NCBI GenBank assembly: GCA_025464625.1
Contig: JAOAUZ010000001.1
Coordinates: forward strand, 526,848-590,847
Source: Rickettsiales bacterium
GTDB lineage: Bacteria > Pseudomonadota > Alphaproteobacteria > Rickettsiales > SXRF01
DNA: 64,000 bases
Direction of reading: 5' to 3'
Part shown: positions 17,752-28,623 of the stretch, one piece after another
How the letters are laid out: every line of letters begins with the position of its first letter
How positions within the stretch are numbered: position 1 is the stretch's first letter
Position numbers and translations under genes: made by a program
Notes under the pieces: model-generated
The model's input: the letters and a program-made list of their open reading frames with translations, nothing else
What the model was told of the DNA's origin: nothing
The model's database searches: none

Positions 17752-19893
17752 TTAGGCTGGTTTTTTCTCACGAACAGCAATAGTATCTGAAATATCTTCT
17801 CCTGTTTCCTGATTCACAGCGCGCATAGACAAACGAATCTTACCACGATTATCAATATCGAGAACTTTTACTTTAACAACATCGCCTTCTTTCACTACAT
17901 CCTCGACTTTTGCTACGCGGTGGTCGGCTAGTTCGCTGATATGAACCAACCCATCTTTCGCGCCAAAGAAATTGACGAATGCGCCAAAATCGACAACACG
18001 CACCACTTTTCCAGTGTGTATCTGCCCTACTTCTGGCTCGGCAACTATTGAATAAATCCAGTCATAAGCCTTTTTACCAGCTTCTTCACTGGTTGCAGCA
18101 ATACGAACTGTACCATCATCCTCAATATCAACCTTCGCGCCTGTAACTTCGCAAATCTCACGAATTACCTTGCCACCAGAACCAATAACTTCACGGATTT
18201 TGTCTTTTGGAATGGTCATGCTGGTGATGCGCGGTGCAGTGCTGCCAACTGATTCACGCGGAGCGGAAAGAGCTTTAGCCATTTCACCGAGAATATGGTT
18301 ACGCCCAGCGTGAGCTTGGGTTAGTGCCACTTGCATAATTTCTTCAGTGATGCCATCAATTTTAATATCCATCTGTAAAGCTGTAATACCTTGGCTTGTG
18401 CCAGCTACTTTGAAATCCATATCACCGAGATGATCTTCATCACCCAGAATATCGGAAAGAACTATGAAACCAGATTTTTCTTTAATCAAACCCATTGCAA
18501 TACCAGCTACAGGTCGTTTCAGAGGAACGCCAGCATCCATAAGTGCGAGTGAACTACCACACACAGTTGCCATAGAAGATGAACCGTTAGATTCAGTAAT
18601 TTCTGACACGCAACGAAGTGTGTATGGGAAATCTTCTTTAGCTGGAAGCATAGGATGAACAGCGCGCCACGCAAGCTTCCCATGCCCAATTTCACGACGA
18701 CCAGGGCTACCCATACGTCCAACTTCTCCAGTAGAATATGGAGGGAAGTTATAATGCAGCATAAATCCTTCGCGATATTCACCTTCGAGAGCGTCTATCA
18801 CCTGCTCATCTTGGCTAGTGCCAAGAGTTGCAACAACCACAGCCTGAGTTTCACCACGGGTAAACAATGCTGAACCATGTGTCATTGGTAGCACACCAAC
18901 TTCACCAATAATCTGGCGAATGTCAGATGGACCGCGCCCGTCAATACGTTTTTGGCTGGTGACATAATCAGTACGGACAATATCCTGTTCCAATTTTTTA
19001 AGTTGGTTGCCAAGAGTTTTATCATCGTAACCATTCTCACCAGATTCTTTACCCAAAGCCACTTTTACAGATTTTTTAATCTCATCAAGACGGTTTGAAC
19101 GTTCTTGTTTTCCTGTAAGTTTATAAGCAGCGCGAAGATCAGTTTCGGCAACCTTACGAACACTAGCTTCAAGCTCTGCGTTTTCTGGTTTTTTGAAATC
19201 CCACGGTTCTTTTGCAGCCGATTCTGCCAGAGAGATAATCAGCTTAATTACCGCCTGCATTTCTTTGTGACCATAGCTTACGGCACCTAACATAACTTCT
19301 TCAGAAAGTTCCTGCGCTTCTGATTCCACCATCAACACCGAACGAGCAGTACCAGCAACAACTAAATCCAACTGGCTATCAAGCAATTCTGCACGGGTTG
19401 GGTTGAGTAAATATTCACCATTCACATAACCAACGCGACAACCAGCGATAGGCCCCATAAACGGAACACCAGAAAGCGTGAGTGCGGCTGATGCACCAAC
19501 CAATGCAACCATATCTGGATCATTTTGCATATCATGCGAAAGCAAAGTGCAAACAACTTGCGTTTCGTTATAAAAACCATTCGGAAAGAGTGGGCGAATA
19601 GGACGATCAATCAAACGAGAAGTAAGAACTTCTTTCTCCGTTGGGCGACCTTCGCGCTTAAAAAACCCACCCGGAATTTTACCAGCGGCAAACGCCTTTT
19701 CTTGATAGTTCACGGTAAGAGGAAAGAAATCGATATCCGCTTTTGGTGTTTTTGCTGCCACCACGGTGCAAAGCACCACAGTATTACCATAAGTCGCTAG
19801 AACAGCACCATCTGCTTGGCGAGCAATTTTACCAGTTTCCAACGTTAGTGTACGACCACCCCATTCAATTGACTTCTTAGTTACATTAAACAT
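17752..19893 (-). CDS. pnp: polyribonucleotide nucleotidyltransferase (PNPase)
   Basis: PNPase is a phosphorolytic 3'-5' exoribonuclease and degradosome component. The 713-residue protein has two RNase PH domains (about 1-220 and 310-545), with [15 protein letters not shown] near 75 and the catalytic-core [23 protein letters not shown] near 385-407. A KH domain ([15 protein letters not shown] near 567) and a C-terminal S1 domain ([21 protein letters not shown] near 634) follow. The family's usual length is kept. It is the last gene of the translation operon, after rpsO. An imperfect hairpin lies between rpsO and pnp. Confidence 0.97.
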   Translation of the reverse strand: MFNVTKKSIEWGGRTLTLETGKIARQADGAVLATYGNTVVLCTVVAAKTPKADIDFFPLTVNYQEKAFAAGKIPGGFFKREGRPTEKEVLTSRLIDRPIRPLFPNGFYNETQVVCTLLSHDMQNDPDMVALVGASAALTLSGVPFMGPIAGCRVGYVNGEYLLNPTRAELLDSQLDLVVAGTARSVLMVESEAQELSEEVMLGAVSYGHKEMQAVIKLIISLAESAAKEPWDFKKPENAELEASVRKVAETDLRAAYKLTGKQERSNRLDEIKKSVKVALGKESGENGYDDKTLGNQLKKLEQDIVRTDYVTSQKRIDGRGPSDIRQIIGEVGVLPMTHGSALFTRGETQAVVVATLGTSQDEQVIDALEGEYREGFMLHYNFPPYSTGEVGRMGSPGRREIGHGKLAWRAVHPMLPAKEDFPYTLRCVSEITESNGSSSMATVCGSSLALMDAGVPLKRPVAGIAMGLIKEKSGFIVLSDILGDEDHLGDMDFKVAGTSQGITALQMDIKIDGITEEIMQVALTQAHAGRNHILGEMAKALSAPRESVGSTAPRITSMTIPKDKIREVIGSGGKVIREICEVTGAKVDIEDDGTVRIAATSEEAGKKAYDWIYSIVAEPEVGQIHTGKVVRVVDFGAFVNFFGAKDGLVHISELADHRVAKVEDVVKEGDVVKVKVLDIDNRGKIRLSMRAVNQETGEDISDTIAVREKKPA

Positions 19894-19946
19894 GTTTTAT
19901 ATCTCTCTTTCCTACTTAGTTTATTTATCGAAACGGTCAGTTGTCA

Positions 19947-19989
19947 GCGGTCTGCGGTCAGAATTTTATAAAAACTGATCGCTGGTCGC
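19947..19989 (-). repeat. imperfect inverted repeat in the rpsO-pnp gap
   Basis: Arms 19947-19961 and 19975-19989 pair at 11 of 15 positions plus 3 G-T wobbles, around a 13-base loop. The sequence is made of repeated (C)TGATCGCTGGTCGCC-like units. In E. coli the rpsO-pnp spacer has an RNase III stem-loop used in pnp autoregulation; this one could act likewise, by inference from position. Confidence 0.55.
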
Positions 19990-20002
19990 CGATCGCTAAT
20001 AG

Positions 20003-20278
20003 CTACTTCCTTATTCCTAATTTTTTAATCAGCGTATCATAACGCGCAAAATCACTCTTTTTCAAATAATCAAGCAAACGACGACGGCGACCAACCAAAA
20101 TCAACAATCCGCGGCGGGAGTGGTGATCATTTTTATGCTCTGCAAAATGCTCTGTCAGATGGTTAATGCGCGCAGTAAGCAATGCAACCTGAACTTCTGG
20201 AGAACCAGTATCATCTTTCTTTGTTGCAAATTTTTTGATTGTTTCTTTTTTCTCATTATTTACGGCTTTATTCGACAT
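20003..20278 (-). CDS. rpsO: 30S ribosomal protein S15
   Basis: S15 binds the central domain of 16S rRNA. The protein has the usual [21 protein letters not shown], the [21 protein letters not shown] block and the C-terminal [13 protein letters not shown] chose the ATG at 20278, giving 91 residues, because GAAGGAG lies eight bases upstream. The ATG at 20299 would add seven residues and overlap the truB stop. It sits between truB and pnp, the classic order. Confidence 0.95.
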   Translation of the reverse strand: MSNKAVNNEKKETIKKFATKKDDTGSPEVQVALLTARINHLTEHFAEHKNDHHSRRGLLILVGRRRRLLDYLKKSDFARYDTLIKKLGIRK

Positions 20279-20298
20279 CGTAGCTACTCCTTCATTCA

Positions 20299-21192
20299 TT
20301 ATAAATTAAACACACGCACCGGCTTCATCACTCCAGCTTCCCACTTGCAAATCGCCATAGCCTTTCCGTTATCCCGTGCCAGCACAAAAATGCTATCACT
20401 ACCTCCTGAATTTATATCAGGAATATCAACGGTTTGACCCTGCCTTAAGCGGGTTACCTGAGTAGAATCAATATCCCACGCCAAGATGTCGTCCAGCGCA
20501 GATTCCACAGGTTGCAAAAAATCAACCTCGCCCTTATGCACCATATCTGCCAAGTTTTCCAGCGAAATCGCATGTGTTTCGTTAAATTTTCCGACACGCA
20601 AGCGGCGGAGGCTGGAAATATAGCCATAACATCCCAAAATTCTCCCCATATCCCGCGCTAATGAACGAATATATGTCCCCTTGCCGCAATGGCAGATAAA
20701 GTCAGTGGTCACTGGTTGGTGATCAACGGTCAGGCTAGGTGCTATTTTCAGTGATTTTACAGTCACTTCTCGTGATTTTATCTCCACTGTTTCCCCATTA
20801 CGGGCTAAGTCATAAGCTCGTTTGCCACCTATTTTTATAGCTGAATAATTAGGGGGGGTTTGCTGTATTTTTCCTATAAATTGAGGAATTATCTTGATAA
20901 TTTCTTCCATGCTAGGACATTTGTTGGACTCAAACAAAACCTCTCCTGCGCTGTCATCGGTGGAGCGTTCCTGCCCCCATGTTACGGTAAAAAAATAGGA
21001 TTTAGCAGCATCCATCATATAGGAAACGGTTTTGGTCGCTTCTCCAAGCGCAAGTGGCAGAACACCAGAAGCAAGAGGGTCTAATGTTCCTGCATGACCA
21101 ATTTTTACTGGTCGGAGAAGTCGCTTTACCTTCGATACAGCAGCTGCAGAGCTGATACCAGTTGCTTTATCAAGAATTATCCAGCCGTTCAA
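20299..21192 (-). CDS. truB: tRNA pseudouridine-55 synthase
   Basis: TruB makes pseudouridine 55 in the T-loop of tRNAs. The catalytic Asp is in [19 protein letters not shown] (about 33-51). Further motifs are YxFxVTWGxxRxTDDxxG, the segment around [19 protein letters not shown] near 111, and [18 protein letters not shown] near 168. The 297-residue length fits. It starts two bases after the rbfA stop. The C-terminal part is less conserved, as usual. Confidence 0.94.
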   Translation of the reverse strand: MNGWIILDKATGISSAAAVSKVKRLLRPVKIGHAGTLDPLASGVLPLALGEATKTVSYMMDAAKSYFFTVTWGQERSTDDSAGEVLFESNKCPSMEEIIKIIPQFIGKIQQTPPNYSAIKIGGKRAYDLARNGETVEIKSREVTVKSLKIAPSLTVDHQPVTTDFICHCGKGTYIRSLARDMGRILGCYGYISSLRRLRVGKFNETHAISLENLADMVHKGEVDFLQPVESALDDILAWDIDSTQVTRLRQGQTVDIPDINSGGSDSIFVLARDNGKAMAICKWEAGVMKPVRVFNL

Positions 21193-21194
21193 AA

Positions 21195-21608
21195 TTATTC
21201 GCTGCCTTTTGTTAAATCGCGTACTACTTCTGGTTTTTTGAGCAGGTTGTTGATGCGCTCGGCTTCGTCATAAGAATCATCAAGGGCAAAGAATATCTTG
21301 GGAACATGGCGTAACTTAACGCGCTTAGAAACAAGATGGCGCAGCTCGGGAGAAGATATTTTAAGGGCTGTAATTAATGCTTCTTTATTTTCACCAGCAA
21401 GCGGCATAACGTAAGCAGTGGCATTTTTCAAATCAGGGCTGACGCGAACCTCTGACACTGTTATAGACGCGCCCAGTAAATCCATAGAATGGGCTTCACC
21501 GCGCATAAATATATCGGCAAGGGCATGACGAATTTCTTCACCGACCCGTAAATTACGCTGCGCACCGCCAGATTTTTTTTCTGAAAAAAGATTATGAAGT
21601 TTTGCCAT
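21195..21608 (-). CDS. rbfA: ribosome-binding factor A
   Basis: RbfA helps mature the 5' end of 16S rRNA in 30S assembly, mainly in the cold. The 137-residue KH-like protein shows RVGEEIRHALADIF near 21-34, the GASITVSEVRVSPDLKNATAYVMPL core and SPELRHLVSKRVKLRHVPKIFF. The C-terminal SYDEAERINNLLKK is typical. It lies 20 bases downstream of infB and 2 bases upstream of truB, matching the nusA-infB-rbfA-truB order. Confidence 0.93.
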   Translation of the reverse strand: MAKLHNLFSEKKSGGAQRNLRVGEEIRHALADIFMRGEAHSMDLLGASITVSEVRVSPDLKNATAYVMPLAGENKEALITALKISSPELRHLVSKRVKLRHVPKIFFALDDSYDEAERINNLLKKPEVVRDLTKGSE

Positions 21609-21628
21609 CGATTTACTTAGCCATCTAT

Positions 21629-24151
21629 CTACACCGTGCGAGCGGTTTCCTCGACTTCGAAGGCTTCAATTTGGTCATTCACCCGAATATCTTCGTAATT
21701 TTCAAACGCCATACCACATTCAAGACCACTCTTTACTTCCTTCACTTCGTCTTTGAAACGTTTGAGCGTTTTTAGTGTTCCTTCATGTATAACAACGTTG
21801 TCACGCAGTAAGCGAACCTTGGCACCGCGTTTGATAATACCATCAGTCACCATGCAACCAGCAATTTTACCAGCTTTGCTGATATTAAACACTTCACGAA
21901 TCTGAGCATAGCCAAGGAAATTTTCACGAAGTGTTGGTGATAACATGCCCGACAATGCTGCCTTAACATCATCTACCACGTTATAAATAATCGAATAGTA
22001 ACGAATATTGATCTTCTCTTTAGTTGCTAATTCTTTAGCCTTAGGAGCTGCACGAACATTGAAAGCAATAATCATTGCTCCAGTTGCTTTGGCAAGAGTA
22101 ATATCAGATTCTGTAATCGCTCCAACACCACTATGCAGAACACGAACCATTACTTCATCACCAGAATACTTGGCTATTGAACCAGCAATCGCTTCCACCG
22201 AACCTTGCACATCCGCTTTGATGATAACTGGAAGTTCTTTTGCGTTTGTTCCAGCTGCTTCACCAAATAGATTTTCTAATGAACGGGTGGAAAGAACCAC
22301 ATTTTTCTCACGGATACGGCGTTCACGATATTCAGCAATGTCACGCGCTGTTTTTTCATTCTCAACTACTGAGAAAACATCCCCTGCTTCTGGCGCAAGA
22401 CTCAAACCAAGAATTACCACAGGCATTCCTGGGATTGCTTCTTTTAGTGTATTGTTCTTATCATCAACCAATGTACGAACGCGACCATACGCCGCGCCAG
22501 CAACCACAATATCGCCAACTTTCAATGTCCCTTTTTGCACAAGAATTGTTGCAACAACACCTTTGCCTTGATCCAACTTGGCTTCGACAACAACACCAGC
22601 AGAAGCACGATTAGGATTTGCTTTTAACTCTAAGACTTCTGCCTGCAATAATATGGTTTCTACTAGCTTATCAAGATTCTGCCCAGTCTTTGCAGAAACT
22701 TCAACAACCATTGTTTCGCCACCAAACTCTTCTGGAATAAGCTCATACTGCATTAATTCTTGCTTCACACGACTAGAATCAGCACCAGGTTTATCTATTT
22801 TGTTCACCGCAACAACAATCGGCACGCCAGCCGCTTTCGCATGAGCAATAGCTTCTTTTGTTTGCTCCATAATTCCATCATCAGCAGCCACAACTAACAC
22901 AACAATATCTGTTATTTTTGCACCGCGCGCGCGCATGGCTGTGAAGGCTTCGTGACCTGGTGTATCGAGGAATGTGACTTTCTGCCCACCCTCAACTTCA
23001 ACCTGATACGCACCGATATGTTGAGTTATGCCACCAGCTTCTTTAGCTGCCACATCTGTTCTACGAAGAGCATCAAGCAATGATGTTTTTCCGTGATCCA
23101 CATGTCCCATAATCGTAACTATAGGTGGGCGTGGCAGCAGGTTTTCTTCTTCTTCCTGCTCATCAGTTTTTAGGACATTTTCTACGTCACCTTCGGTAAC
23201 GCGCTTGAATTTATGTCCAAATTCACCTACCACAAGCTCCGCAGTATCTGCATCTATCGATTGCGTGGCGGTTGCCATAATGCCAAGCTTCATAAGTGTT
23301 TTAATTACATCAACAGTGCGTTCAGCCATACGGTTTGCTAATTCTGCAACGCTAATAGCTTCAGGAATAACTACGTCGCGAATAACCTTTTCACTCTCAA
23401 CAGCACCACCCATAGCCTTTTTGATAGCTTTTTCACGAGCACGACGAATGGAGGCAAGAGAGCGCACCCGCTGTTCTTCAATATTTGACAACGCTTGGTG
23501 TACGGTTATTTTACCTGAAGAACGCCTATCTTCACCACCACGGAGTTTTAGTTTTCCAGATTTTTCTTTCTGTTCAACTTCTTCAATTGCAGGGGCATGA
23601 TGTAGTGGTTTGTTATTCCCCTTATGTGAAGGTGCAGATGGAACAGACTGCTGCGCTTTTGCTTCACTTACCAATGGTTCAGGCTTGTTAGGTTTAACAA
23701 TTCCAGAAGCAGCAGGTATTACAACATCAGATTTCTTTTCTTTTTCTTCTACAGTTGAAGATTCACCCTTTAATGCCCGCAAATGTTTTTCTTCTTCACG
23801 ACGCTGGGCAGCAAGTTCCGCTTCCGCTTTCATTTGCTCTTCTGCAAGTTTTAATACCTTCAAACGCACCTGACGTTCTTCCTGCGTCAGATGACGCATT
23901 GATTCATCATCTCCAGCAGCATTTCTACCAGTAAACCCACCAGCATTTTGTTTCACTTCTACCATGCCACCACCAGTGGAACCTTGAGCAAAAGTACGAG
24001 TTTTACGCACCTCAACAGTTACTGATTTGGAACGACCATGCGTGAAGTTTTGCTTCACCTTACCGCTTTCAACAGTTTTGGTAAGCTGCAAACGACCAGG
24101 GTTTGTTACTTTCAAGGTATCTTTTTTAGCGTTGTCGTTACTATCGGTCAT
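21629..24151 (-). CDS. infB: translation initiation factor IF-2
   Basis: IF-2 is the GTPase that recruits initiator tRNA to the ribosome. The 840-residue protein has an N-terminal IF2-associated region rich in charged residues (about 1-260, with a coiled-coil stretch of [20 protein letters not shown] type). The G domain follows, with G1 [10 protein letters not shown] near 352, G3 DTPGHEAF near 397 and G4 NKID near 452, and then domains II-IV. It starts ATG at 24151. The ylxR gene that usually lies between nusA and infB is absent; only 72 bases separate them. Confidence 0.97.
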   Translation of the reverse strand: MTDSNDNAKKDTLKVTNPGRLQLTKTVESGKVKQNFTHGRSKSVTVEVRKTRTFAQGSTGGGMVEVKQNAGGFTGRNAAGDDESMRHLTQEERQVRLKVLKLAEEQMKAEAELAAQRREEEKHLRALKGESSTVEEKEKKSDVVIPAASGIVKPNKPEPLVSEAKAQQSVPSAPSHKGNNKPLHHAPAIEEVEQKEKSGKLKLRGGEDRRSSGKITVHQALSNIEEQRVRSLASIRRAREKAIKKAMGGAVESEKVIRDVVIPEAISVAELANRMAERTVDVIKTLMKLGIMATATQSIDADTAELVVGEFGHKFKRVTEGDVENVLKTDEQEEEENLLPRPPIVTIMGHVDHGKTSLLDALRRTDVAAKEAGGITQHIGAYQVEVEGGQKVTFLDTPGHEAFTAMRARGAKITDIVVLVVAADDGIMEQTKEAIAHAKAAGVPIVVAVNKIDKPGADSSRVKQELMQYELIPEEFGGETMVVEVSAKTGQNLDKLVETILLQAEVLELKANPNRASAGVVVEAKLDQGKGVVATILVQKGTLKVGDIVVAGAAYGRVRTLVDDKNNTLKEAIPGMPVVILGLSLAPEAGDVFSVVENEKTARDIAEYRERRIREKNVVLSTRSLENLFGEAAGTNAKELPVIIKADVQGSVEAIAGSIAKYSGDEVMVRVLHSGVGAITESDITLAKATGAMIIAFNVRAAPKAKELATKEKINIRYYSIIYNVVDDVKAALSGMLSPTLRENFLGYAQIREVFNISKAGKIAGCMVTDGIIKRGAKVRLLRDNVVIHEGTLKTLKRFKDEVKEVKSGLECGMAFENYEDIRVNDQIEAFEVEETARTV

Positions 24152-24172
24152 GTTTGTTTATATATTGTAGTT

Positions 24173-24220
24173 AGTGGTTAATAGCTAGTAAAACTTACCA
24201 GAAACTGGCGATTAGCTACT
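24173..24220 (-). repeat. imperfect inverted repeat between nusA and infB
   Basis: AGTGGTTAATAGC at 24173-24185 pairs with GCGATTAGCTACT at 24208-24220 at 10 of 13 positions plus two wobbles. Its TTAATAGC/GATTAGCTAC wording resembles the rpsO-pnp repeat (GATCGCTAATAGCTAC). It fills the spot where ylxR normally lies. Confidence 0.45.
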
Positions 24221-24223
24221 GAT

Positions 24224-25741
24224 TTACTCCCAAGATTCACGCGCCGCCATAATCAAACTGCCCGCTTCTTCTGAATTTAAAGCACCAGATGGCAAAACAT
24301 CTAGCAATTCAGCAGTAGAAAGGTCTGCCAAATCATCAAGCGTTAGAATCTTATTTTTTCCAAAATTTTCCAACCATTCTGGCTTCAGCAATTCATGATT
24401 ATTTACAAAATCGAGCAGAGATGCCTGAATTCCCATCTCTTTTAATTTTTCTTCGCGATTATGCTGTTGAACTTTCAACCAATTCTGAGCGCGATTATGT
24501 AGTTCTTCTGCCACATTATCATCAAAACCTTCAATGGTCGCCAAGTCTGCAACTGGAATGAATGCTACTTCCTCAATTGAGGTAAATCCTTCAGTAACTA
24601 ACAAATGCGCAATAACCTCTTCCACATCAAGTGCCTCAACAAAAAGCTGTGATAGGTTATTAAACTCATCAGCACGACGCTCAGATTCAACAGCCTCAGT
24701 CAAAATATCAATGCTCCAGCCAACCAATTGCGAGGCTAGACGAACATTTTGACCACGACGACCGATTGCCAAAGACAGTTGATCATCAGGAACTACTACC
24801 TCAATTCTTCCTTTATTTTCATCAATTACCACTTTGGTAACTTCTGCAGAAGAAAGAGCATTAACAACAAAAGTTGCTGGATCTGGTGACCATTCAATAA
24901 TATCGATTTTTTCACCTTGTAATTCACCAACCACAGCCTGAACACGAGAACCACGCACACCAACACATGATAAAACTGGGTTTACGCTGGCATCACGGGA
25001 AACCACAGCAATCTTTGCACGCGAACCTGGGTCACGAGCAACAGCTTTAATGGTGATTATGCCATCATAAATTTCAGGAACTTCCTGCGCAAATAAGCTG
25101 GCAAGAAAATCAGGATGGGTACGAGAAAGGAAAATCTGCGGACCAGTTTTTTCACGGCGGACATCGGCAATATAGGCACGAATACGATCGCCAGTGCGGA
25201 ACAATTCGCGCGGAATCAAGTCATCACGACGAATCATTGCTTCTGTACGACCAAAATCTACTACAACATTGCCATATTCTACACGCTTTACCACGCCACT
25301 GATAATCTCACCAATTTTGTCTTTAAATTCATTGAATTGTTTATCACGTTCAGCATCACGAACCTTCTGCAACACCACCTGTTTTGCTGTTTGTGCAGCA
25401 ACACGTCCAAAATCAATCGGCGGCAAAATATCTTTAATTTCATCACCAATTTCTAATTCCTTATTGATTTTTTTAGCCTGCGCCAAAGTTAATTCGGTTG
25501 TTTCATTTTCAACCGCTTCAACCACAGTACGCACGCGATATAATTTTATCTCGCCAGTTTTTTTATCAATTTCAGCACGGATATTATGTTCATGCCCATA
25601 TTTACGGCGACCTGCCACCTGCACAGCCTGTTCCATTGCATCAATCACCGCTTCTTTCGGCAATCCTTTTTCGCGCGCAACTGCATCGGCAATTTGTAGC
25701 AATTCGCTGCTTCCGTAAATCGGTTGGGTGGCACTCATCAT
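24224..25741 (-). CDS. nusA: transcription termination/antitermination factor NusA
   Basis: NusA binds RNA polymerase and controls pausing, termination and antitermination. The 505-residue protein has the N-terminal domain (ELLQIADAVAREKGLPKEA), an S1 domain (ISGVVKRVEYGNVVVDFGRTEA near 149), two KH domains (GVRGSRVQAVVGELQGEKIDII near 258; IGRRGQNVRLASQL near 329) and C-terminal helix-hairpin-helix repeats (about 365-505) as in Proteobacteria. A GGAT site precedes the tandem ATG ATG start. The rimP stop is one base upstream. Confidence 0.97.
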   Translation of the reverse strand: MMSATQPIYGSSELLQIADAVAREKGLPKEAVIDAMEQAVQVAGRRKYGHEHNIRAEIDKKTGEIKLYRVRTVVEAVENETTELTLAQAKKINKELEIGDEIKDILPPIDFGRVAAQTAKQVVLQKVRDAERDKQFNEFKDKIGEIISGVVKRVEYGNVVVDFGRTEAMIRRDDLIPRELFRTGDRIRAYIADVRREKTGPQIFLSRTHPDFLASLFAQEVPEIYDGIITIKAVARDPGSRAKIAVVSRDASVNPVLSCVGVRGSRVQAVVGELQGEKIDIIEWSPDPATFVVNALSSAEVTKVVIDENKGRIEVVVPDDQLSLAIGRRGQNVRLASQLVGWSIDILTEAVESERRADEFNNLSQLFVEALDVEEVIAHLLVTEGFTSIEEVAFIPVADLATIEGFDDNVAEELHNRAQNWLKVQQHNREEKLKEMGIQASLLDFVNNHELLKPEWLENFGKNKILTLDDLADLSTAELLDVLPSGALNSEEAGSLIMAARESWE

Positions 25742-25742
25742 A

Positions 25743-26276
25743 TTATCCTTTCGTCTTTTGTTTCTTCAAATCTTTTGCAACTAATTCTTCAGTCATTACT
25801 AGTTTTGCTGACTTAATATGGGTAAACGGTAATTCTACCGCAACTCCATCAACAAGCAGAGTAATTTTATCTCCTTCAATTCCATTCAGAACCCCACGAA
25901 AACGCTTGCGCCCGTTAATTGGTATAATCGTTTCCGCTTTTATCTCATACCCCGCAAAGCGTTTATAATCCTCACGTTTGGTCAGCGGTCTATCAATTCC
26001 TGGTGAACAAACTTCCAAGTTATACGCCCCAGAAATTGGCTCTTCTACGTCTAACAATGCAGAAATTGTATTCGTAATTTCTGTGCAGTCATCAAACCCC
26101 ATCATCACGTCGTCTTTACGTTCAGCCATAACTGTAAGAGTTTTTCGCTTGCTTCCGTCCGCCAATTTTACTTGCACCAAACTATACCCCAGCGCATCGA
26201 CTGAAGGCTCTATAATCTGCACAATACGCGACAACACATCCACAAAACACCTAATATTTACTGTATTTACTGTCAT
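25743..26276 (-). CDS. rimP: ribosome maturation factor RimP
   Basis: RimP assists 30S subunit assembly. The conserved IIEPSVDALGYSLVQVKL, MAERKDDVMMGFDDCTEITNTISALLD, the YNLEVCSPGIDRPLTKREDYKRFAG block and LNGIEGDKITL are all present. The longest frame opens at an ATG (26274-26276) that lies inside a repeated palindromic element and has no ribosome site. GTG codons at 26243 or 26237, preceded by AGGTG, are more likely starts and give 164-166 residues. It leads the rimP-nusA-infB operon. Confidence 0.9.
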   Translation of the reverse strand: MTVNTVNIRCFVDVLSRIVQIIEPSVDALGYSLVQVKLADGSKRKTLTVMAERKDDVMMGFDDCTEITNTISALLDVEEPISGAYNLEVCSPGIDRPLTKREDYKRFAGYEIKAETIIPINGRKRFRGVLNGIEGDKITLLVDGVAVELPFTHIKSAKLVMTEELVAKDLKKQKTKG

Positions 26277-26349
26277 CCCGAGTTTGCCGAGGGATCTTTA
26301 CGTTATAATGCAAAGATCTCTCATTACGCTACGCTCATTCGAGATGACA
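26271..26349. repeat. REP-like palindromic element, copy 1
   Basis: The element runs from TGTCATCCCGAG to CTCATTCGAGATGACA with terminal inverted repeats, and has a second internal pairing (GATCTTT/AAAGATC). A relative lies at 54575-54662. TGTCATCC...GGATGACA elements of this kind are widespread bacterial repeats. Its left end overlaps the longest rimP frame. Confidence 0.7.
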
Positions 26350-26363
26350 AAAAATTTAATAAC

Positions 26364-26389
26364 AAAAAAGGCGGGCAAACCTGCCCACC
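26364..26389 (-). terminator. intrinsic terminator of the methylmalonyl-CoA mutase gene
   Basis: On the minus strand GGTGGGCA (26389-26382) pairs with TGCCCGCC (26377-26370) around a GGTT loop, one pair being a wobble. A run of six T residues (26369-26364) follows. Confidence 0.85.
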
Positions 26390-26442
26390 TTCTAATTTTG
26401 TCACCATACACCATTTTATTCTGATTTCAAGGTTTTTCTAAA

Positions 26443-28602
26443 CTATCCACTTTTATTTAATAATCCCAATACCTTCTCAGCCGCTTGTGGAATATTCGTC
26501 CCTGGTCCGAAGATAGCGGCGACACCTGCTTGTTCCAGCACGCTGTAATCCTGTGCGGGAATAACCCCGCCGCACACAACTAAAATATCGCCACGCCCTG
26601 CTACTTTCAGCGCAGCAATCAGTTGTGGAACAAGGGTTTTATGCCCCGCTGCATGCGACGATACACCCACGATATGCACGTCATTTTCCACCGCTTGACG
26701 AGCCACCTCTTCAGGTGTGGCAAACAGGCTGCCCACATCCACGTCAAAGCCCATATCGGCAAAGGCGGTGGCGATTACTTTTGCCCCACGGTCATGCCCG
26801 TCCTGCCCCATTTTAGCCACTAAAATGCGTGGTCTACGCCCCTCGCCTTTAGCAAAAGCGGCAACCTTATCACGGATTGGTTTTAAGCTGTCGTCTGCGT
26901 CATACACTGCGCCATATACTCCTGAAATAGTTTTGATGCTTGCGTTATATCTACCATAGATTTTTTCTAATGCCGAAGAAATTTCACCCACTGTCGCACG
27001 TTGCTGTGCTGCTTCCACCGCTAATTCTAGCAAATTACCAGTTTTATTTTTAGCTGCTTCAGTCAGCGCAGCGAGTGCTTTTTCGCAAGCAGCAGAATCA
27101 CGCTTGCTACGCACATTTTTGAGCCTTTCAATTTGTGACAGGCGCACTTTGGCATTATCCACATCCAGAATATCAATCGGGGCTTCCTGCTTAAGCTGGT
27201 ATTTATTTACACCCACAATCACTTCTTCCACACGGTCAATACGAGCTTGTTTGCGGGCTGCTGACTCCTCAATTTTCTGCTTAGGAATTCCCGCCTCAAT
27301 GGCTTTGGTCATGCCACCAACTTCATTCGCTTCGGCAATCAACGCTTCAGCGTGTGCCACAAGACTAGCAGTTAATGATTCAATATAATAACTGCCACCA
27401 AGAGGATCTACCACCTTGGTAATCGCTGTTTCATGTTGCAAAATAAGCTGTGTATTGCGGGCGATGCGGGCAGAAAAATCCGTGGGCAGGGCAATTGCTT
27501 CATCTAGTGCATTTGTGTGCAAAGATTGTGTGCCACCCAGCACCGCCGCCATTGCTTCCACTGTGGTACGGATTACGTTATTATAAGGATCTTTTTCCGT
27601 GAGCGACACCCCCGAAGTTTGGCAGTGAGTGCGCAGTGCAGAGGACATCGGCTTTTTCGGGTTATATTTTGCCATAGTTTTTGCCCATAGCAAGCGAGCA
27701 GCCCGCAGCTTGGCAATTTCCATAAAGAAATTCATACCGATTGCAAAGAAAAATGATAGGCGAGGTGCGAATTCATCAACATCAAGCCCCTTGCTCAGTG
27801 CCGCTTTTACATATTCCTCACCATCGGCGATGGTATATGCAAGTTCCTGCACCGCCGTTGCCCCCGCCTCGTGCATGTGATAGCCAGAAATAGAAATGGA
27901 ATTAAATTTCGGCATTTTTTTAGCGGTATATTCTATAATATCTGCCACAATCCGCATTGATGGTTCAGGCGGATAAATATAAGTGTTACGCACCATAAAT
28001 TCTTTGAGAATATCATTTTGAATTGTGCCTTGCAGCTCTTCCAGCTTCACGCCCTGCTCCAGCCCTGCCACAATGTAACTCGCCAGAATCGGCAGCACTG
28101 CACCGTTCATGGTCATGGATACGCTCATTTCACTCAGTGGAATTGAATCAAATAAAATCTTCATATCCTCCACTGAATCAATGGCAACGCCCGCCTTGCC
28201 CACATCGCCTACTACTCGTGGGTGGTCAGAATCATAGCCCCGATGCGTTGCCAAATCAAAAGCCACCGAAAGACCTTTTTGCCCGCCCGCAAGGTTGCGT
28301 TTGTAAAAAGCGTTGGATTCTTCCGCCGTAGAAAATCCTGCATATTGCCGCACTGTCCATGGGCGCACCGCATACATCGTCGCCCGAGGACCACGCACAA
28401 AAGGCGCAAATCCCGCCATCGTGTCAGTATCTTCCAACCCTTCTAAATCCACTGCCGTGTAAATCGGTTTTACGATAAAACCTTCTGGCGTTTCCCAGTC
28501 TAACTTCGCAAGAGGAATGGTATTGCCCGCTTTATCAACTCCCAAATCTTTCTGTGCTAATTTTTGCCAATCAGAAATAGATTTTTTGGGGAATGAGGTC
28601 AT
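26443..28602 (-). CDS. scpA: methylmalonyl-CoA mutase
   Basis: The B12-dependent mutase interconverts methylmalonyl-CoA and succinyl-CoA in propionate metabolism. The 719-residue protein has the substrate TIM barrel ([20 protein letters not shown] near 81, [19 protein letters not shown] near 110, [19 protein letters not shown] near 365). The C-terminal B12-binding domain (about 580-715) has the base-off motif [13 protein letters not shown] plus [12 protein letters not shown] and VCGGVIP. No small subunit, epimerase or chaperone is in the window, which fits the single-chain homodimer type. GC is high (58% in 26761-26820), unlike its neighbours. Confidence 0.95.
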   Translation of the reverse strand: MTSFPKKSISDWQKLAQKDLGVDKAGNTIPLAKLDWETPEGFIVKPIYTAVDLEGLEDTDTMAGFAPFVRGPRATMYAVRPWTVRQYAGFSTAEESNAFYKRNLAGGQKGLSVAFDLATHRGYDSDHPRVVGDVGKAGVAIDSVEDMKILFDSIPLSEMSVSMTMNGAVLPILASYIVAGLEQGVKLEELQGTIQNDILKEFMVRNTYIYPPEPSMRIVADIIEYTAKKMPKFNSISISGYHMHEAGATAVQELAYTIADGEEYVKAALSKGLDVDEFAPRLSFFFAIGMNFFMEIAKLRAARLLWAKTMAKYNPKKPMSSALRTHCQTSGVSLTEKDPYNNVIRTTVEAMAAVLGGTQSLHTNALDEAIALPTDFSARIARNTQLILQHETAITKVVDPLGGSYYIESLTASLVAHAEALIAEANEVGGMTKAIEAGIPKQKIEESAARKQARIDRVEEVIVGVNKYQLKQEAPIDILDVDNAKVRLSQIERLKNVRSKRDSAACEKALAALTEAAKNKTGNLLELAVEAAQQRATVGEISSALEKIYGRYNASIKTISGVYGAVYDADDSLKPIRDKVAAFAKGEGRRPRILVAKMGQDGHDRGAKVIATAFADMGFDVDVGSLFATPEEVARQAVENDVHIVGVSSHAAGHKTLVPQLIAALKVAGRGDILVVCGGVIPAQDYSVLEQAGVAAIFGPGTNIPQAAEKVLGLLNKSG

Positions 28603-28623
28603 AAAATTTCTTTCTATCTTTTA

